Shown here: positions 1-9,458 of the stretch, piece by piece | Numbering within the stretch: position 1 is the stretch's first letter | Layout: each line of letters opens with the position of its first letter | NCBI GenBank assembly: GCA_030583885.1 | Contig: CP129480.1 | Location: 3,660,714 to 3,724,713 of the forward strand | Length of the DNA stretch: 64,000 bases | From: Anaerolineales bacterium | Lineage (GTDB): Bacteria > Chloroflexota > Anaerolineae > Anaerolineales > Villigracilaceae | Direction: 5' to 3' | The notes under the pieces: model-generated | The model's database searches: none | Told to the model about the DNA's origin: nothing | What the model saw: the letters and a program-made list of their open reading frames with translations, nothing else | Program-made: the position numbers and the translations under genes

Positions 1-58
1 TCTGCATGATATACTGCAAAAATACGCGAATGCAACAGATAATGAAGGCGGAAGAACG

Positions 59-565
59 ATGAATGAATTGAGTTGTCATGGAGATTTGCATCCCAAAGCA
101 ATCGAGGGAATGAAATTATTTAACGAGGGAAAATTCTTCGACGCCCACGAGGAGCTGGAAACAGCCTGGAGGGATGAGATCGGAGAAATCCGCAACCTGT
201 ATCGAGGAATTTTACAAATTGCAGTGACCTATCTGCTCATCATGCGCGGAAATTATGAAGGTGCCATCAAAGTCCATGGGAGGAGTTTAAAGTGGCTGAC
301 AGATTGGCCGGATGTTTGCAGGGGAATTCAGATTAAGAAATTTCGGGATGATGCTCAAGCGGTGGTGCATGAACTGGAAATGCTGGGGAGGAAGAATATC
401 GGCAGGTTTAATAAATCCCTTTTTAAGCAAATCGTATGGGATGAAAAGAGAAAATGGATCTGCGACCGCTGCGGCAGCGAGATGCATGAAAAGAATTGCA
501 AAATCAGCTGTCCCAATTGCGGGAATCGATTTGATTGTTCGGACTTGAATATTTATGTTGATTAA
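59..565 (+). CDS. DUF309 domain protein with C-terminal zinc ribbon
   Basis: Residues about 8-90 match the DUF309 family: a small helical domain with the FNEGKFFDAHEELETAW signature, followed by an RNLYRGILQIAVTY segment. The family has no assigned biochemical role. The last 35 residues add a separate feature, four cysteines arranged as CDRCGS and CPNCGN, which should bind one zinc ion as a rubredoxin-like ribbon. DUF309 proteins usually lack this tail, so this is a domain fusion. The start is supported by a purine-rich GGCGGAAG just upstream. The gene stands alone and converges on the minus-strand membrane gene ending at 662. The family call is firm; the function is unknown. Confidence 0.8.
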   Translation: MNELSCHGDLHPKAIEGMKLFNEGKFFDAHEELETAWRDEIGEIRNLYRGILQIAVTYLLIMRGNYEGAIKVHGRSLKWLTDWPDVCRGIQIKKFRDDAQAVVHELEMLGRKNIGRFNKSLFKQIVWDEKRKWICDRCGSEMHEKNCKISCPNCGNRFDCSDLNIYVD

Positions 566-580
566 TTGTACTGATGAAAA

Positions 581-647
581 GGCCGGGGCGACCCTTCAAT
601 GATTATTAGCAAGGCGATTTGCTTTCGCCGGGCGGGTCGCCCCGGCC
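581..647. terminator. Long perfect hairpin between convergent genes
   Basis: A 14-bp perfect stem (GGCCGGGGCGACCC at 581-594 with its complement at 634-647) encloses a 39-nt loop. It lies exactly between two convergent stop codons, which suits a bidirectional transcription stop. There is no U-tract on either side, so it may instead be a dispersed palindromic repeat. Confidence 0.45.
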
Positions 648-661
648 ATGCAAATTTCAGA

Positions 662-1156
662 TTATTCGCGGCTGCGCAGGCGATAGACCAGTGCGCTAAT
701 TCCCCAAATTCCAAGAAGAGCAAGCAAGGCCGCCGCACCAAATGTTAGAGTGACGTGGATGCGGGTGGCGGCAAAATATCCCGCCAAACTCAAACCGATC
801 ACCAGGGCGAGGCGCACAAAATGGGCTCGTTCCGTTTTGCCCGCATCCTGCGGACTATCCGTCATTTGCAGACGTTGGAAAAATTTCGTCAAATCCCATG
901 CAAGCAGGGAAAAGATCACGCCAGCCAAAGCCGGCCCGGGGGATACATCCGCCCAGAGGGAAGCGAGGGAAATGACGATGATGACCGCAAATGCAAAGCC
1001 AGAGAAGCGATGCAAGCCGCGCATGAAAAGGACGATCCATGCAATCCCCAGGAGCGCAACAGTTATCGAAACGGGAATGTAATCATTTGCAGCAAGACCA
1101 TACGTCAATGCGGCAGTACTGGCGATAACGGAAATGTAAACAAAATTGCGGGTCAT
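662..1156 (-). CDS. Small integral membrane protein, last gene of the MoxR operon
   Basis: The product has 164 residues with about five hydrophobic spans (near 5-25, 28-47, 52-68, 74-90 and 115-155) and a short basic C-terminus. No family is recognised. Its ATG overlaps the stop of the DUF58 gene as ATGA (1153-1156), so the two are probably translationally coupled. It closes a five-gene minus-strand operon with MoxR, DUF58 and DUF4129 proteins, which suggests a membrane subunit for that system. This role is inferred only from context. Confidence 0.7.
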   Translation of the reverse strand: MTRNFVYISVIASTAALTYGLAANDYIPVSITVALLGIAWIVLFMRGLHRFSGFAFAVIIVISLASLWADVSPGPALAGVIFSLLAWDLTKFFQRLQMTDSPQDAGKTERAHFVRLALVIGLSLAGYFAATRIHVTLTFGAAALLALLGIWGISALVYRLRSRE

Positions 1157-2445
1157 CTGTTTCCCACTCCCCGCTGAATTGCATGTAAAAATGCGGTCGG
1201 ACGGCTCAATGAAGCGCGTACCGCTTGTTCAAATGGATGCGCCACGTCCCAATTGACAACATAAATTCCCACGTGGCGCAATTCCCGCAGGAGAACCTCG
1301 CGCTGGAGTCTGGCAATGCGTGCAGCGAGCTTTATCGAAGGACTATCGCCAAGTCCGCGGGACTCGAAGGAAACAGGGTCTGGGCTGATGACCAGGAGCT
1401 GATAGCCGCGCGCGCGCAATTGAGTCAGCAGGGGGACATCTCCCCCGCTCAATGGGCTGATGAGAATGATCTGCGAATTGGGCGGAAATACTTTGCGCGG
1501 GATGATCAAGGAATTAAAATTCCGGGATTCGCCTGTTTCCGCCAGCGCGAGGTCTTGCATAATGCGCTCGCGTTGATGTTTGCCATAGCCGGGGGATGTC
1601 CATTTGTTGCGCTTGCCGTAAATGAACAAGCCAACCCGGTTTCCCTCAGAAAGCAGGGATGAAGCCACAGCCACCGAGGCGAGGACAGAATCTTCGAAGA
1701 TCGAACGTCCGCCGCCAAATTCGTTGACCTTGCGCCTGCCGTCCAGCACGATGCCAACATCCGCAACGCGTTCCTGTTCATATTCATTGGAATAGATTAC
1801 GCCGTCCTGTCTCGCGGAAACGCGCCAGTTGATGTGATGCGGCGAATCCCCAATTTGATATTCGCGCAAGCCAAAGAACTCAATTCCCGTTCCGCCTTGA
1901 TGGGCGGGTACCACGCCTGAGTACACGCGAGTCTGACGGGGCTGTATGACAATGTGTCGGACGCGGGAAACTGAGGGCAGCACAAGCAACTGCCCGCGTG
2001 TGGGAAGAGCCGCGCGTTTGACCACCAATCCCAACCGGTCTTCAGCGATCACCGTGATGTGGTCAAAGTAGTGACTGCCGCGTTTTCCCTGCAAGGTATA
2101 CGCCCATGAAATGCTTCCATACGCTGGCAGGTTCACCAGCCGGCTCGAAGCGCCTTCCACAACGGTGAGGAAAGCGGGCAGCGGATCATGGAGCAAAACC
2201 TGCTCCAACGCCTCGCCATGATTTATGACTTTCAATTCAACTGTGACAGTGTCACCGGGCGCGACTCTTTCCGCGCTGATGGCTCGCTCGGCGGAGAGAT
2301 GCAGTTCCTCCGGTCCGCGCCAAAGGCTTGCAAGCAAATACAAAACCAAAGGCAGCGCCAGCGACACCATCCCCCCGTTCAACGTGCCTATGCCGGCCAG
2401 GATGATGAGATAGATCAGAGCCGCCAGCAGTGCAATGCGGCTCAT
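1153..2445 (-). CDS. DUF58 domain protein (VWA-like partner of MoxR)
   Basis: A 430-residue protein with two N-terminal membrane helices (about 5-42), a beta-rich region resembling a CARDB/DUF11-like fold (about 60-170), and a DUF58 core carrying GLREYQIGDSPHHINWRVSA around residue 205. DUF58 proteins pair with MoxR ATPases and have a von Willebrand factor A-like domain; the DGRR segment near 245 fits the metal-site strand. The pairing is known from many bacteria and linked to assembly or activation of membrane or periplasmic complexes, but the client here is unknown. It shares a TAATG junction with the moxR stop. Confidence 0.85.
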   Translation of the reverse strand: MSRIALLAALIYLIILAGIGTLNGGMVSLALPLVLYLLASLWRGPEELHLSAERAISAERVAPGDTVTVELKVINHGEALEQVLLHDPLPAFLTVVEGASSRLVNLPAYGSISWAYTLQGKRGSHYFDHITVIAEDRLGLVVKRAALPTRGQLLVLPSVSRVRHIVIQPRQTRVYSGVVPAHQGGTGIEFFGLREYQIGDSPHHINWRVSARQDGVIYSNEYEQERVADVGIVLDGRRKVNEFGGGRSIFEDSVLASVAVASSLLSEGNRVGLFIYGKRNKWTSPGYGKHQRERIMQDLALAETGESRNFNSLIIPRKVFPPNSQIILISPLSGGDVPLLTQLRARGYQLLVISPDPVSFESRGLGDSPSIKLAARIARLQREVLLRELRHVGIYVVNWDVAHPFEQAVRASLSRPTAFLHAIQRGVGNR

Positions 2446-3407
2446 TATGCTCCAGCAACCACCGGCACAGCGACCTTTCTAAACACATCATGTATGACTT
2501 CAGCGGTAATGTCACGCGCCACCCAATATTCAGGCAGAAGCATAATGCGATGTGAAAGGATTGGCGCGGCAAAACGTTTGATGTCGTCGGGCAAAATATA
2601 ATCCCGTCCATTCAACGCAGCGTGGGCGCGGGCCATTTTCAGGAAAGCCAGCGAGGCACGCGGACTGGCCCCCACCGCCACGCGGCGATCATTGCGAGTC
2701 TCGTGCACCAGGCGGGCGATATATCCTTCCAGATCAGAATCCACATGCACCGATTCAACCATTGCACGCAGTTTCATTAACTTTGCAGCCGAGGTGACGG
2801 GCTTCAATTCCACATCCTCCTGACGGCGTGTGTGACGGCGATTCAGGATTTCTTTTTCCTCCGCCACATCAGGATACCCAATGGACAGTTTAAGCATGAA
2901 GCGATCCAATTGCGCTTCGGGCAGAGGGAATGTGCCCTCGTATTCAATCGGATTTTGGGTTGCCATCACAAGAAATGGTTCGGGCAGAGGCATGCTTTCA
3001 CCTTCCAGCGTAACCTGTCCCTCCTGCATGGCTTCAAGCAAAGCGGATTGGGTCTTTGGGGATGCGCGGTTGATTTCATCCGCAAGCACGATATTCGAGA
3101 AGATCGGTCCCCGCCGAAGGAGAAAACGATTGTGCGCGCGGTCCAATACATAGCCGCCGGTGATGTCGCCGGGCAAAAGATCCGGGGTGAATTGAATGCG
3201 TTTAAAATCGAGTCCCAGCACAGCCGCAAATGAACGTGCGATCAATGTTTTGCCAAGCCCGGGAAAATCCTCCAGGAGCACATGGCCACCCGCAAGCACA
3301 GCGGACATGATCAACTCCAACACACTGCGCTTGCCCACGACCGCGCGTTCCACCTCATCCATCACCTTTTGTGATGTCAGCGCAACACCATTTGCCTTAC
3401 TGATCAT
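2445..3407 (-). CDS. MoxR-family AAA+ ATPase
   Basis: A 320-residue AAA+ ATPase of the MoxR group. Walker A EDFPGLGKT is at about 46-54, Walker B IVLADEINR at about 107-114, and the sensor region ATQNPIEYEGTFPLPEAQLDRF follows; the C-terminal lid carries the usual RASLAFLKMARAHA segment. MoxR proteins act as chaperone-like ATPases with DUF58/VWA partners. I chose the ATG at 3407 because a longer reading to 3479 would overlap the upstream gene by 83 nt; from 3407 the overlap is 11 nt. It sits centrally in a five-gene overlapping operon. Confidence 0.92.
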   Translation of the reverse strand: MISKANGVALTSQKVMDEVERAVVGKRSVLELIMSAVLAGGHVLLEDFPGLGKTLIARSFAAVLGLDFKRIQFTPDLLPGDITGGYVLDRAHNRFLLRRGPIFSNIVLADEINRASPKTQSALLEAMQEGQVTLEGESMPLPEPFLVMATQNPIEYEGTFPLPEAQLDRFMLKLSIGYPDVAEEKEILNRRHTRRQEDVELKPVTSAAKLMKLRAMVESVHVDSDLEGYIARLVHETRNDRRVAVGASPRASLAFLKMARAHAALNGRDYILPDDIKRFAAPILSHRIMLLPEYWVARDITAEVIHDVFRKVAVPVVAGA

Positions 3408-4011
3408 GTCTGATATCCATTTGTGCCTCGAGATAATCCACCACTTGTTCCAGCTCGATGTCGAGCGGAGTGGATGCATTCTTTAACATCAACCCCTCAG
3501 GCGCATAATCTGCATAAGATGTATGTACCCCCGCCTCCAGGAAAGCCTGGACTCTTTCCGACGGCAACGGGATTCGCTCCGAGGTCTTGTTTGAAGCGTT
3601 TTGTTGAATCGCCTGCTGGACCTTCCCAAGCAGATGTGCGATCTGCCACTTGAAATAGATCCCGCGATATCTTTGCTCGATGTACCCCGCCATCACCTCC
3701 ACCGGACCGACCACTGGGGATGTACTCTCCGGGCTTGATTCTTCCCTGTAGCGTTTTCCGTAAAAACTCCCCACCGCAACGTAAAGGATCAGGAGCAATA
3801 AAAACAACCACAACACCTGCTGTGGGATCGCCCTGCCCATAACATTCAGGGACCAGGCCAGGAACGCCGCAAATCGAACCGCAGCACCGGCTGCCAGCCG
3901 GCCCAGGGGAAATATCAAGGCTGCAACAAGAATTAATAATGCGATGAAGAGAAGCGGTTTCCAGAATTTTACTGTTCTGCTACGCATGCCTTCAGAATGC
4001 TGGTCAGACAA
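3397..4011 (-). CDS. Membrane protein of the MoxR/DUF58/DUF4129 operon
   Basis: A 204-residue protein with two N-terminal membrane spans (about 17-40 and 58-75) and a soluble C-terminal half. No family can be assigned with confidence; its place between DUF4129 and MoxR genes suggests a structural subunit of the same system. The start appears to be TTG at 4011, preceded at a 7-nt spacing by a strong AAGGAGG ribosome site (complement of 4019-4025). An ATG at 3987 has a poorer site. It overlaps the upstream gene by 43 nt. Confidence 0.7.
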   Translation of the reverse strand: MSDQHSEGMRSRTVKFWKPLLFIALLILVAALIFPLGRLAAGAAVRFAAFLAWSLNVMGRAIPQQVLWLFLLLLILYVAVGSFYGKRYREESSPESTSPVVGPVEVMAGYIEQRYRGIYFKWQIAHLLGKVQQAIQQNASNKTSERIPLPSERVQAFLEAGVHTSYADYAPEGLMLKNASTPLDIELEQVVDYLEAQMDIRHDQ

Positions 4012-4832
4012 TTCCTTGCCTCCTTGATCTCTTCGGGAGTGACGCGCTGGCCTCCATAGCGGACTTTTTCGAACACCCGCGTCAGCTCCTGAACCGCTGC
4101 ACTGGGCAAGCCCGCCTTTTCGAGTTGTTCTGCAAATTCAGCAGGCGTCATGGCAGCTTCGCGGATAATGCCGCGATATTCATGTACCGCAGCATGCATG
4201 CGTGTATAACTTCGGATAATGACATTTCTGGACTGTTGATTTTTTGAAAGATCGTTCAACGTGGAACGGGCAATTTCAGCGATCTCATCCAACCCCTTTT
4301 TTGGCTGCAACCATTTATCAATGAATCGGTTAAATATAACCGAGGCAAACGCAGCAATTGTAACGACGATCAAGGACGTGATCCAAAACTCCCACTGCGG
4401 GGTTACATGCGGTGGAATGAACTGCTGTGGCTGCACGTTTCCGTCCGGTACGGTCGTGAGGGATTGCCCCCCATCAAACAGGGCGGGGTTGTTTTGAGCC
4501 ATGCGGCCCATGATCAACATCACCACAAATGCGAAAGCAAAGAAGCGGAGCAGGAGGGTGAGCAATCCCTTGCTGGTCTGCGGGCGGATGGGACCGAGCA
4601 TGACCAGAAACAATACAATGAACATGCCGATAATAAAATATCGAAACCAGGAAAATTGAGGCACATCCTCTGGATTGGCGGTACTGGAAAGCCTGAACAG
4701 GTTGTCAAATCCCACCATGTTCGGCTGATCAAATTTCACTCCATTTAACCCCGAAGCGAGGACAACCAGTCCGATCAGGGCGGCACATGCCAATAGGATG
4801 ATCCAGACTTTTCCATTAATAAGTGATTTCAT
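3969..4832 (-). CDS. DUF4129 domain membrane protein
   Basis: A 287-residue protein with an N-terminal helix (about 7-27), further spans near 60-80, 88-105 and 145-165, and a soluble C-terminal DUF4129 domain. That domain is seen in SYTRMHAAVHEYRG followed by MTPAEFAEQLEKAGLP and a VRYGGQRVTPEEIKEA segment. DUF4129 proteins regularly accompany MoxR and DUF58, often fused to a transglutaminase domain, which is absent here. The frame stays open to 5348, but that extension is antisense to fabL, so the ATG at 4832 is preferred. It is the first gene of the five-gene operon and is divergent from fabL. Confidence 0.85.
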   Translation of the reverse strand: MKSLINGKVWIILLACAALIGLVVLASGLNGVKFDQPNMVGFDNLFRLSSTANPEDVPQFSWFRYFIIGMFIVLFLVMLGPIRPQTSKGLLTLLLRFFAFAFVVMLIMGRMAQNNPALFDGGQSLTTVPDGNVQPQQFIPPHVTPQWEFWITSLIVVTIAAFASVIFNRFIDKWLQPKKGLDEIAEIARSTLNDLSKNQQSRNVIIRSYTRMHAAVHEYRGIIREAAMTPAEFAEQLEKAGLPSAAVQELTRVFEKVRYGGQRVTPEEIKEARNCLTSILKACVAEQ

Positions 4833-4911
4833 TTGGCTGCCTGAAGTAATTGTACCATTTGGAAATATCCAATGATATACTGCCGTCATCAAAGGAATCC
4901 AGACGTATCTT

Positions 4912-5691
4912 ATGTCCACCCAATTGTTCTCAAATAAGACCGCACTCGTCACAGGTTCGGGACGCGGCATCGGCAAATCCATTGCCCTGCATTTCGCAGC
5001 ACACGGTGCGGATGTGGTGATCAATTTTTTCCGCAACCGCGCGCCGGCCGAGGAAACCGCACGTGAAGTGGAAAAACTCGGCCGCCGCGCATTGCTTGTC
5101 AAGGCGGATGTTGGCGACCTCGATGACCTGAACCGTCTGTTTGATGAAATTGAAAAGGAATTCGGCGGGCTGGATATTCTCGTCCACAACGCGGCTTCAG
5201 GGTACAACCGTCCCGCAATGGAACAGAAACCCAAAGGCTGGGATTGGACGATGAACATCAACGCCCGCGCCCTGCTGTTCGCCGCGCAGCGGGCCGTCCC
5301 GCTCATGGAGAAACGCGGGGGCGGGAAAATTGTCAGCATCTCGAGCACGGGGTCGGTGCGCGTGCTGCCGGATTACATCGTGGTCGGTGCGAGCAAGGCG
5401 GCACTGGAGTCATTGACGCGCTATCTGGGCGTGGAGTTGATTGCAAAGGGGATCAATGTCAACGCCGTGTCACCCGGCGTCGTGGAGACCGAGGCGCTGA
5501 ATCATTTTGCATCCATGGGTGGGCAGGAAAATGTCATCCATAAGTTCGTCAAGGAAGTCCCCGCTGGACGGCTGATCACGCCGCAGGAAGTGGCAGAGGT
5601 CGTCGCGTTCCTATGCTCCCCGTCCGCGGCGATGATCGTCGGACAAACGCTTGTGGTGGACGGCGGCTACAGCCTGCCAATCCCGAAATAG
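4912..5691 (+). CDS. fabL: Enoyl-[acyl-carrier-protein] reductase, FabL type
   Basis: A 259-residue short-chain dehydrogenase. The nucleotide-binding TGSGRGIG is at 14-21, NAASG at 93-97, and SISS at 142-145. The catalytic tyrosine and lysine are spaced as Y155-x6-K162, the spacing that separates enoyl-ACP reductases from ordinary YxxxK dehydrogenases. Segments such as WDWTMNINARALLF closely match Bacillus subtilis FabL as I recall it. The predicted role is NADPH-dependent reduction of trans-2-enoyl-ACP, the last step of each fatty-acid elongation round. It is monocistronic, with a TATACT-like box at 4876-4881. A generic SDR is the alternative, but the Y-x6-K spacing argues against it. Confidence 0.85.
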   Translation: MSTQLFSNKTALVTGSGRGIGKSIALHFAAHGADVVINFFRNRAPAEETAREVEKLGRRALLVKADVGDLDDLNRLFDEIEKEFGGLDILVHNAASGYNRPAMEQKPKGWDWTMNINARALLFAAQRAVPLMEKRGGGKIVSISSTGSVRVLPDYIVVGASKAALESLTRYLGVELIAKGINVNAVSPGVVETEALNHFASMGGQENVIHKFVKEVPAGRLITPQEVAEVVAFLCSPSAAMIVGQTLVVDGGYSLPIPK

Positions 5692-5697
5692 AAGTCG

Positions 5698-8600
5698 TCA
5701 AAGCATCCGTACGGCCAGCATGGTTAAGTCATCACCGAGAGGTACAACATCGATGAACTTATTTAGATGTTCCTCAACGCTGCGGATTATGTCCTCCATC
5801 GAACCCGTCTGTGACGATTTCAGCGCATCCATCACGCGTTCATCGCCGAACATTTCACCCTCGGCGGAAAACGCCTCGGTGAGACCGTCGGTATACAGCA
5901 GGAGTGTCTCACCCTGTACAAGGGAGATCGTACGTTCCTTTATATATGGTTGTTCCATCACGCCAAGTGCAACCGCTGTGCGGGTCAGTTTTTCGATCTC
6001 ACCGTTCGACTTCACCCAGAAGGGCGGGTTGTGCCCGGCATTCACAAAGGTAAAGGTTCCCTGTTCCAAATCCAGTTCCCCATAAACAACGGTCACGAAC
6101 ATGCCTTGCTGCGTATCGGGCAAAAGCAGGTCGTTCACACGGCGTACTACCTCGGCGGGTGAATCCATTTCAAGGACAGCAGCGCGCACCAGCGTCCGTG
6201 TGAGCGCCATGAACAGGGCGGCGGGCATGCCCTTATCCGCAACATCGGCAATGAAGATTCCAAACCTGCGATTCGGCAGTTCGATCACATCATAAAAATC
6301 CCCGCCCACCTGACGGGCCGTGCGCCAGCGTGCCGCAATCTCCCATTTGGGGTGGGTCGGCAATGTTTCCGGGATGAAGGTCTGTTGAATTTGGCGGGCA
6401 AGTTGAACCTCCGTTTCAAGGCGTTCGCGCACCACCATCTCCTGCTGCAAAAGGTCGTTCTGAATGGCCAGCGCGGCTTGCTGTGCGATGCCGTTGATGA
6501 TCTCGATGCGGCGCGAGCGGAAGCGGCGCCCGTTCTCGGTCTCTTCGATCAACATGACGCCGAACAGGTCATTCTTGATGGACAACGGCACCGCCATCAG
6601 GAGACGGTCGGCGTTCACGATCTCCGCATCAAGCTGGACCTGAGGTTTGATCTTCAACCAGGACTTTGGTGCGGCATTCGGCTTGAGCGGATGCGTAATT
6701 AACAGGTTTTGTTCGCTCACAAAATCCAGCAGGGGGAACACGCCTGCACGAAATTCTCTTTCGGTCATGAGCGCTTCCTCGTCCTCCGAAAAACCGTATT
6801 CCTGCGAAGCGGTAAAGGACATGCGCTCAGAATCCCAGCGATACAGGGCAATACGTTTCACGCCCACAAGGATCGGCATGATACGCGTAATGGAGGCAAG
6901 GATTTCGTCGAGATCGCTTAAACTGACGACAGCCTGCGCCACCTGCAACAGCGCCGCAGACGCATACGCCTGTTCCTGCGCGGCATCATACAGACGGGCA
7001 TTCTCAATCGCCACGGCGGCGTAACTGGCAAAGGTGGTGGTGATGGCCTGTGCTTCATGGCCATATCGCCCGGAAGTGTGGTGCGCGAGCGTCAACACAC
7101 CCAGCGGACGGTCTCCCACACGCAAAGGCGCGGCAATGGATGAGTAATTACTTTCATATCCCGCCGTCAGCCCGCTGGGCCAGATCGGTTCGTCAGCGCG
7201 GCGGATAATGGGAAGATCGGACATCAAGGCTTCCGCCATGGCATAGGTCGCATCCGGATTGACAATGCACGCACTTTCCAGCCGGCCGGCATCCACGCCA
7301 TGTGCCGCGGATAAACAGAGTTCGCCATCCTGCAATAACCAGATTGCCGATATATCAATCGGAAGATTGCGGTCCAATTCAGAGAGGATCGTCTCCAGTA
7401 CCTCATCAACGCCTACATTACTGGAGACCAAACCAGCCACTTCCCGCAGACTATCGGATATCTGCCGCCGCCACTGCTCGGAGCGATACAAGTCCGCGTT
7501 ACGGATCGCTGCCGCGATCGTATCTGCCACCGCCTCGAACATGACGCGGTCGTGCTCTGTAAATGAATTCAACCTGTCGGATTGAATATCCAGCAAACCG
7601 ACCACAGTATCGTTAAAGATTAAGGGCACGCAAAGTTCGGATTGGGTGTTTTTGGGAGGCAGAGGCGAGGGGACAAAACGATCATCCTTTGTAATGTCAT
7701 TCGCTAGCACGGTCCGCCCATTCCGTGCCACCCAGGGCATGATGCCCTGTGCATCATCCAGGGAAATAGAGAAATCCTCCAAGCCTTTACTGCGCATCCC
7801 GCTCCCCGCCTCGTACACGATCAGGCGGCGGTTGGGATGCACCGTGAACAATGAGACATATGGATAGCCAAACTTTTCATGGATCAAGGATGCGGCGTCG
7901 CGCATCAACTGTGAGAGGTCAAGCGTGGATGTTACGCTTTTGCTTACTTCAGAGACCAGTGTGAGCTGGTCGGCGCGGCGGCGCAGATCGCCGTATAACC
8001 GCGCGCCATCCACTGCGCGGGCAATGTTATCCGCAAGCGCGTGCAGGATCAACAGATCATTGGGGTGAAAAGCGCCGTGCTGGTTGCTTTGCACATCCAA
8101 CACGCCCAGTACACGATCCTCAATTTTCAGCGGGATAACGACCTCGGATTTCGTCTCGGGCAAACTGTCAATGAAACGGTAACGGGAATCGGCCTGGACA
8201 TCGTCGCAAACGATCTGGTTTCCATGCTGTACCGCCTCCCCGATCAACCCCTGGCCTACTTCAACTTCAAGCGCGATGGAGGCTTTCCGCCTGCCTTTGC
8301 GCGATGCAACGGCACTGGAACGGAATCGAAGCGCGTTGGAATTCGGTTCCAACGTAAAGATGGCCACATAATAAAAATTAAAGGTCTTTTGGATCAATCC
8401 AGTGACACGCGCGGCAAGTTCGTCCAGATTAAGGACATTCGCAATCTGCGTGCTGACCTCCCGCACGAGGTTCAACTGCCGGATCCGGAACTGCTCAACC
8501 TCGGCGCGGTGGGATGCGAACAAACTGACGGAAATGATCTGGGCGAGGCCTTGAATAAGAATCAGTTCTTCGTTGGAAAAGGCAGGTCCCCTGGGGCGGG

Positions 8601-8964
8601 TGATCTGGAGAACACCGAGGGTAATCCCCCGATCCTCAAGCGGGATGGCGGCAAAAGTCGAGCGTGATGCGGCATTTTTTGCCCTGCCGTTTTTTGTGAG
8701 GAGTTTTCCAGCCTTGATGGCAAGTTTCATTCCATCAAGCGCAGGCTGGGGAGGAAAGGTACGGCCCTCACCCCAATCCGGCAGGCGGAAAATATTCTCC
8801 TGCAGCCAAACATCCACAGATCCCTTGAGCAGGTTCTGTGTCATGGATATGATTTGGTCGCGCTGTGCACTGAGCGAATTTTCACTGCGCAGCTGTTCCC
8901 CAAGGCTGGCCAGTTGAAGCCAATCCCAGGATTCCGGATGTTCTGCTCGTGTTGCTGCGGTCAT
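5698..8964 (-). CDS. Five-GAF SpoIIE/RsbU-like PP2C phosphatase
   Basis: A 1088-residue soluble sensor phosphatase. Five successive GAF-like domains occupy about residues 20-160, 165-325, 330-490, 500-660 and 665-830. A short coiled linker (about 830-855) leads to a PP2C/SpoIIE domain with the LARQIQQTFIPETLP entry motif, VGGDFYDVI, FIADVADKGMPAALFM, NAGHNPP and GDDLTMLAVR. Such enzymes dephosphorylate the STAS antagonist in a partner switch, here most likely the product of 9459-9794. The ligands of the GAF domains cannot be told from sequence. Only 5 nt separate it from the kinase gene upstream, so they are co-transcribed. Confidence 0.92.
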   Translation of the reverse strand: MTAATRAEHPESWDWLQLASLGEQLRSENSLSAQRDQIISMTQNLLKGSVDVWLQENIFRLPDWGEGRTFPPQPALDGMKLAIKAGKLLTKNGRAKNAASRSTFAAIPLEDRGITLGVLQITRPRGPAFSNEELILIQGLAQIISVSLFASHRAEVEQFRIRQLNLVREVSTQIANVLNLDELAARVTGLIQKTFNFYYVAIFTLEPNSNALRFRSSAVASRKGRRKASIALEVEVGQGLIGEAVQHGNQIVCDDVQADSRYRFIDSLPETKSEVVIPLKIEDRVLGVLDVQSNQHGAFHPNDLLILHALADNIARAVDGARLYGDLRRRADQLTLVSEVSKSVTSTLDLSQLMRDAASLIHEKFGYPYVSLFTVHPNRRLIVYEAGSGMRSKGLEDFSISLDDAQGIMPWVARNGRTVLANDITKDDRFVPSPLPPKNTQSELCVPLIFNDTVVGLLDIQSDRLNSFTEHDRVMFEAVADTIAAAIRNADLYRSEQWRRQISDSLREVAGLVSSNVGVDEVLETILSELDRNLPIDISAIWLLQDGELCLSAAHGVDAGRLESACIVNPDATYAMAEALMSDLPIIRRADEPIWPSGLTAGYESNYSSIAAPLRVGDRPLGVLTLAHHTSGRYGHEAQAITTTFASYAAVAIENARLYDAAQEQAYASAALLQVAQAVVSLSDLDEILASITRIMPILVGVKRIALYRWDSERMSFTASQEYGFSEDEEALMTEREFRAGVFPLLDFVSEQNLLITHPLKPNAAPKSWLKIKPQVQLDAEIVNADRLLMAVPLSIKNDLFGVMLIEETENGRRFRSRRIEIINGIAQQAALAIQNDLLQQEMVVRERLETEVQLARQIQQTFIPETLPTHPKWEIAARWRTARQVGGDFYDVIELPNRRFGIFIADVADKGMPAALFMALTRTLVRAAVLEMDSPAEVVRRVNDLLLPDTQQGMFVTVVYGELDLEQGTFTFVNAGHNPPFWVKSNGEIEKLTRTAVALGVMEQPYIKERTISLVQGETLLLYTDGLTEAFSAEGEMFGDERVMDALKSSQTGSMEDIIRSVEEHLNKFIDVVPLGDDLTMLAVRML

Positions 8965-8969
8965 GCGGA

Positions 8970-9380
8970 TTATCCCCTCCGCTTGGTCATCGTCAATACA
9001 TTGCCTGTCTTTGAGTCTGATTCGTAACGGACATCGTCCATCAGTTTCCGCATGAGATATACGCCAAGCCCTCCGATCTGGCGTTCGGAAAGATCTGCTT
9101 GCAAATTTGGCTGTTTGACTCTGGACGGGTCAAAGGATATGCCTGTATCGTGCATGGTAATCACAATTTCATCATCCTGCATATCGCACGAAACCCTCAG
9201 GGACGCATCCGCGACACCCGCATAGGCGTGTTCAATAATATTGGATGCGGCTTCATCTGCAGCAAGTTGCAGGGAGTAGATTACCTTCTCGGAGAAACCG
9301 CCCGCGCGGGCAGCCTGTGCAACGAAGTCACGGATTTCGTCCAAAAATTCAAACCTTGCAGGAAATGTTGAATATGGCAT
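8970..9380 (-). CDS. Anti-sigma factor serine kinase, RsbW/SpoIIAB-like
   Basis: A 136-residue GHKL ATPase of the HATPase_c_2 type. The N-box LAADEAASNIIEHAY (about 39-53) carries the Mg-binding Glu and Asn; DTGISFDP forms the G1 region and GGLGVYLMRKLMDDVRYE the G2 region. Proteins of this kind bind a sigma factor or other target and phosphorylate a STAS-domain antagonist. The neighbours supply both the antagonist (upstream, 9459-9794) and the phosphatase (downstream, 5698-8964). No sigma factor gene is adjacent, so the regulated target is unknown. Confidence 0.9.
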   Translation of the reverse strand: MPYSTFPARFEFLDEIRDFVAQAARAGGFSEKVIYSLQLAADEAASNIIEHAYAGVADASLRVSCDMQDDEIVITMHDTGISFDPSRVKQPNLQADLSERQIGGLGVYLMRKLMDDVRYESDSKTGNVLTMTKRRG

Positions 9381-9393
9381 AAAGTAAGAAATT

Positions 9394-9429
9394 AAACGCC
9401 GCCTTCATCGTCCGGATGAGGCGGCGTTT
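9394..9429 (-). terminator. Hairpin between STAS and kinase genes
   Basis: Arms AAACGCCGCC plus TCATC and their complement (9394-9409 with 9415-9429, one bulged base) form a stable stem in the 78-nt gap inside the operon. The following T-rich stretch is weak, so partial termination or mRNA processing, setting the antagonist to kinase ratio, is the likely role. Confidence 0.4.
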
Positions 9430-9458
9430 CCTGTTAATTCAAGAACGCGCCGGGTGTC

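Noticed and set aside
4833..5348. N-terminal extension of the DUF4129 gene
   Set aside because: The extra 172 codons are antisense to fabL and Ser/Arg-rich. The natural membrane-protein start is at 4832.
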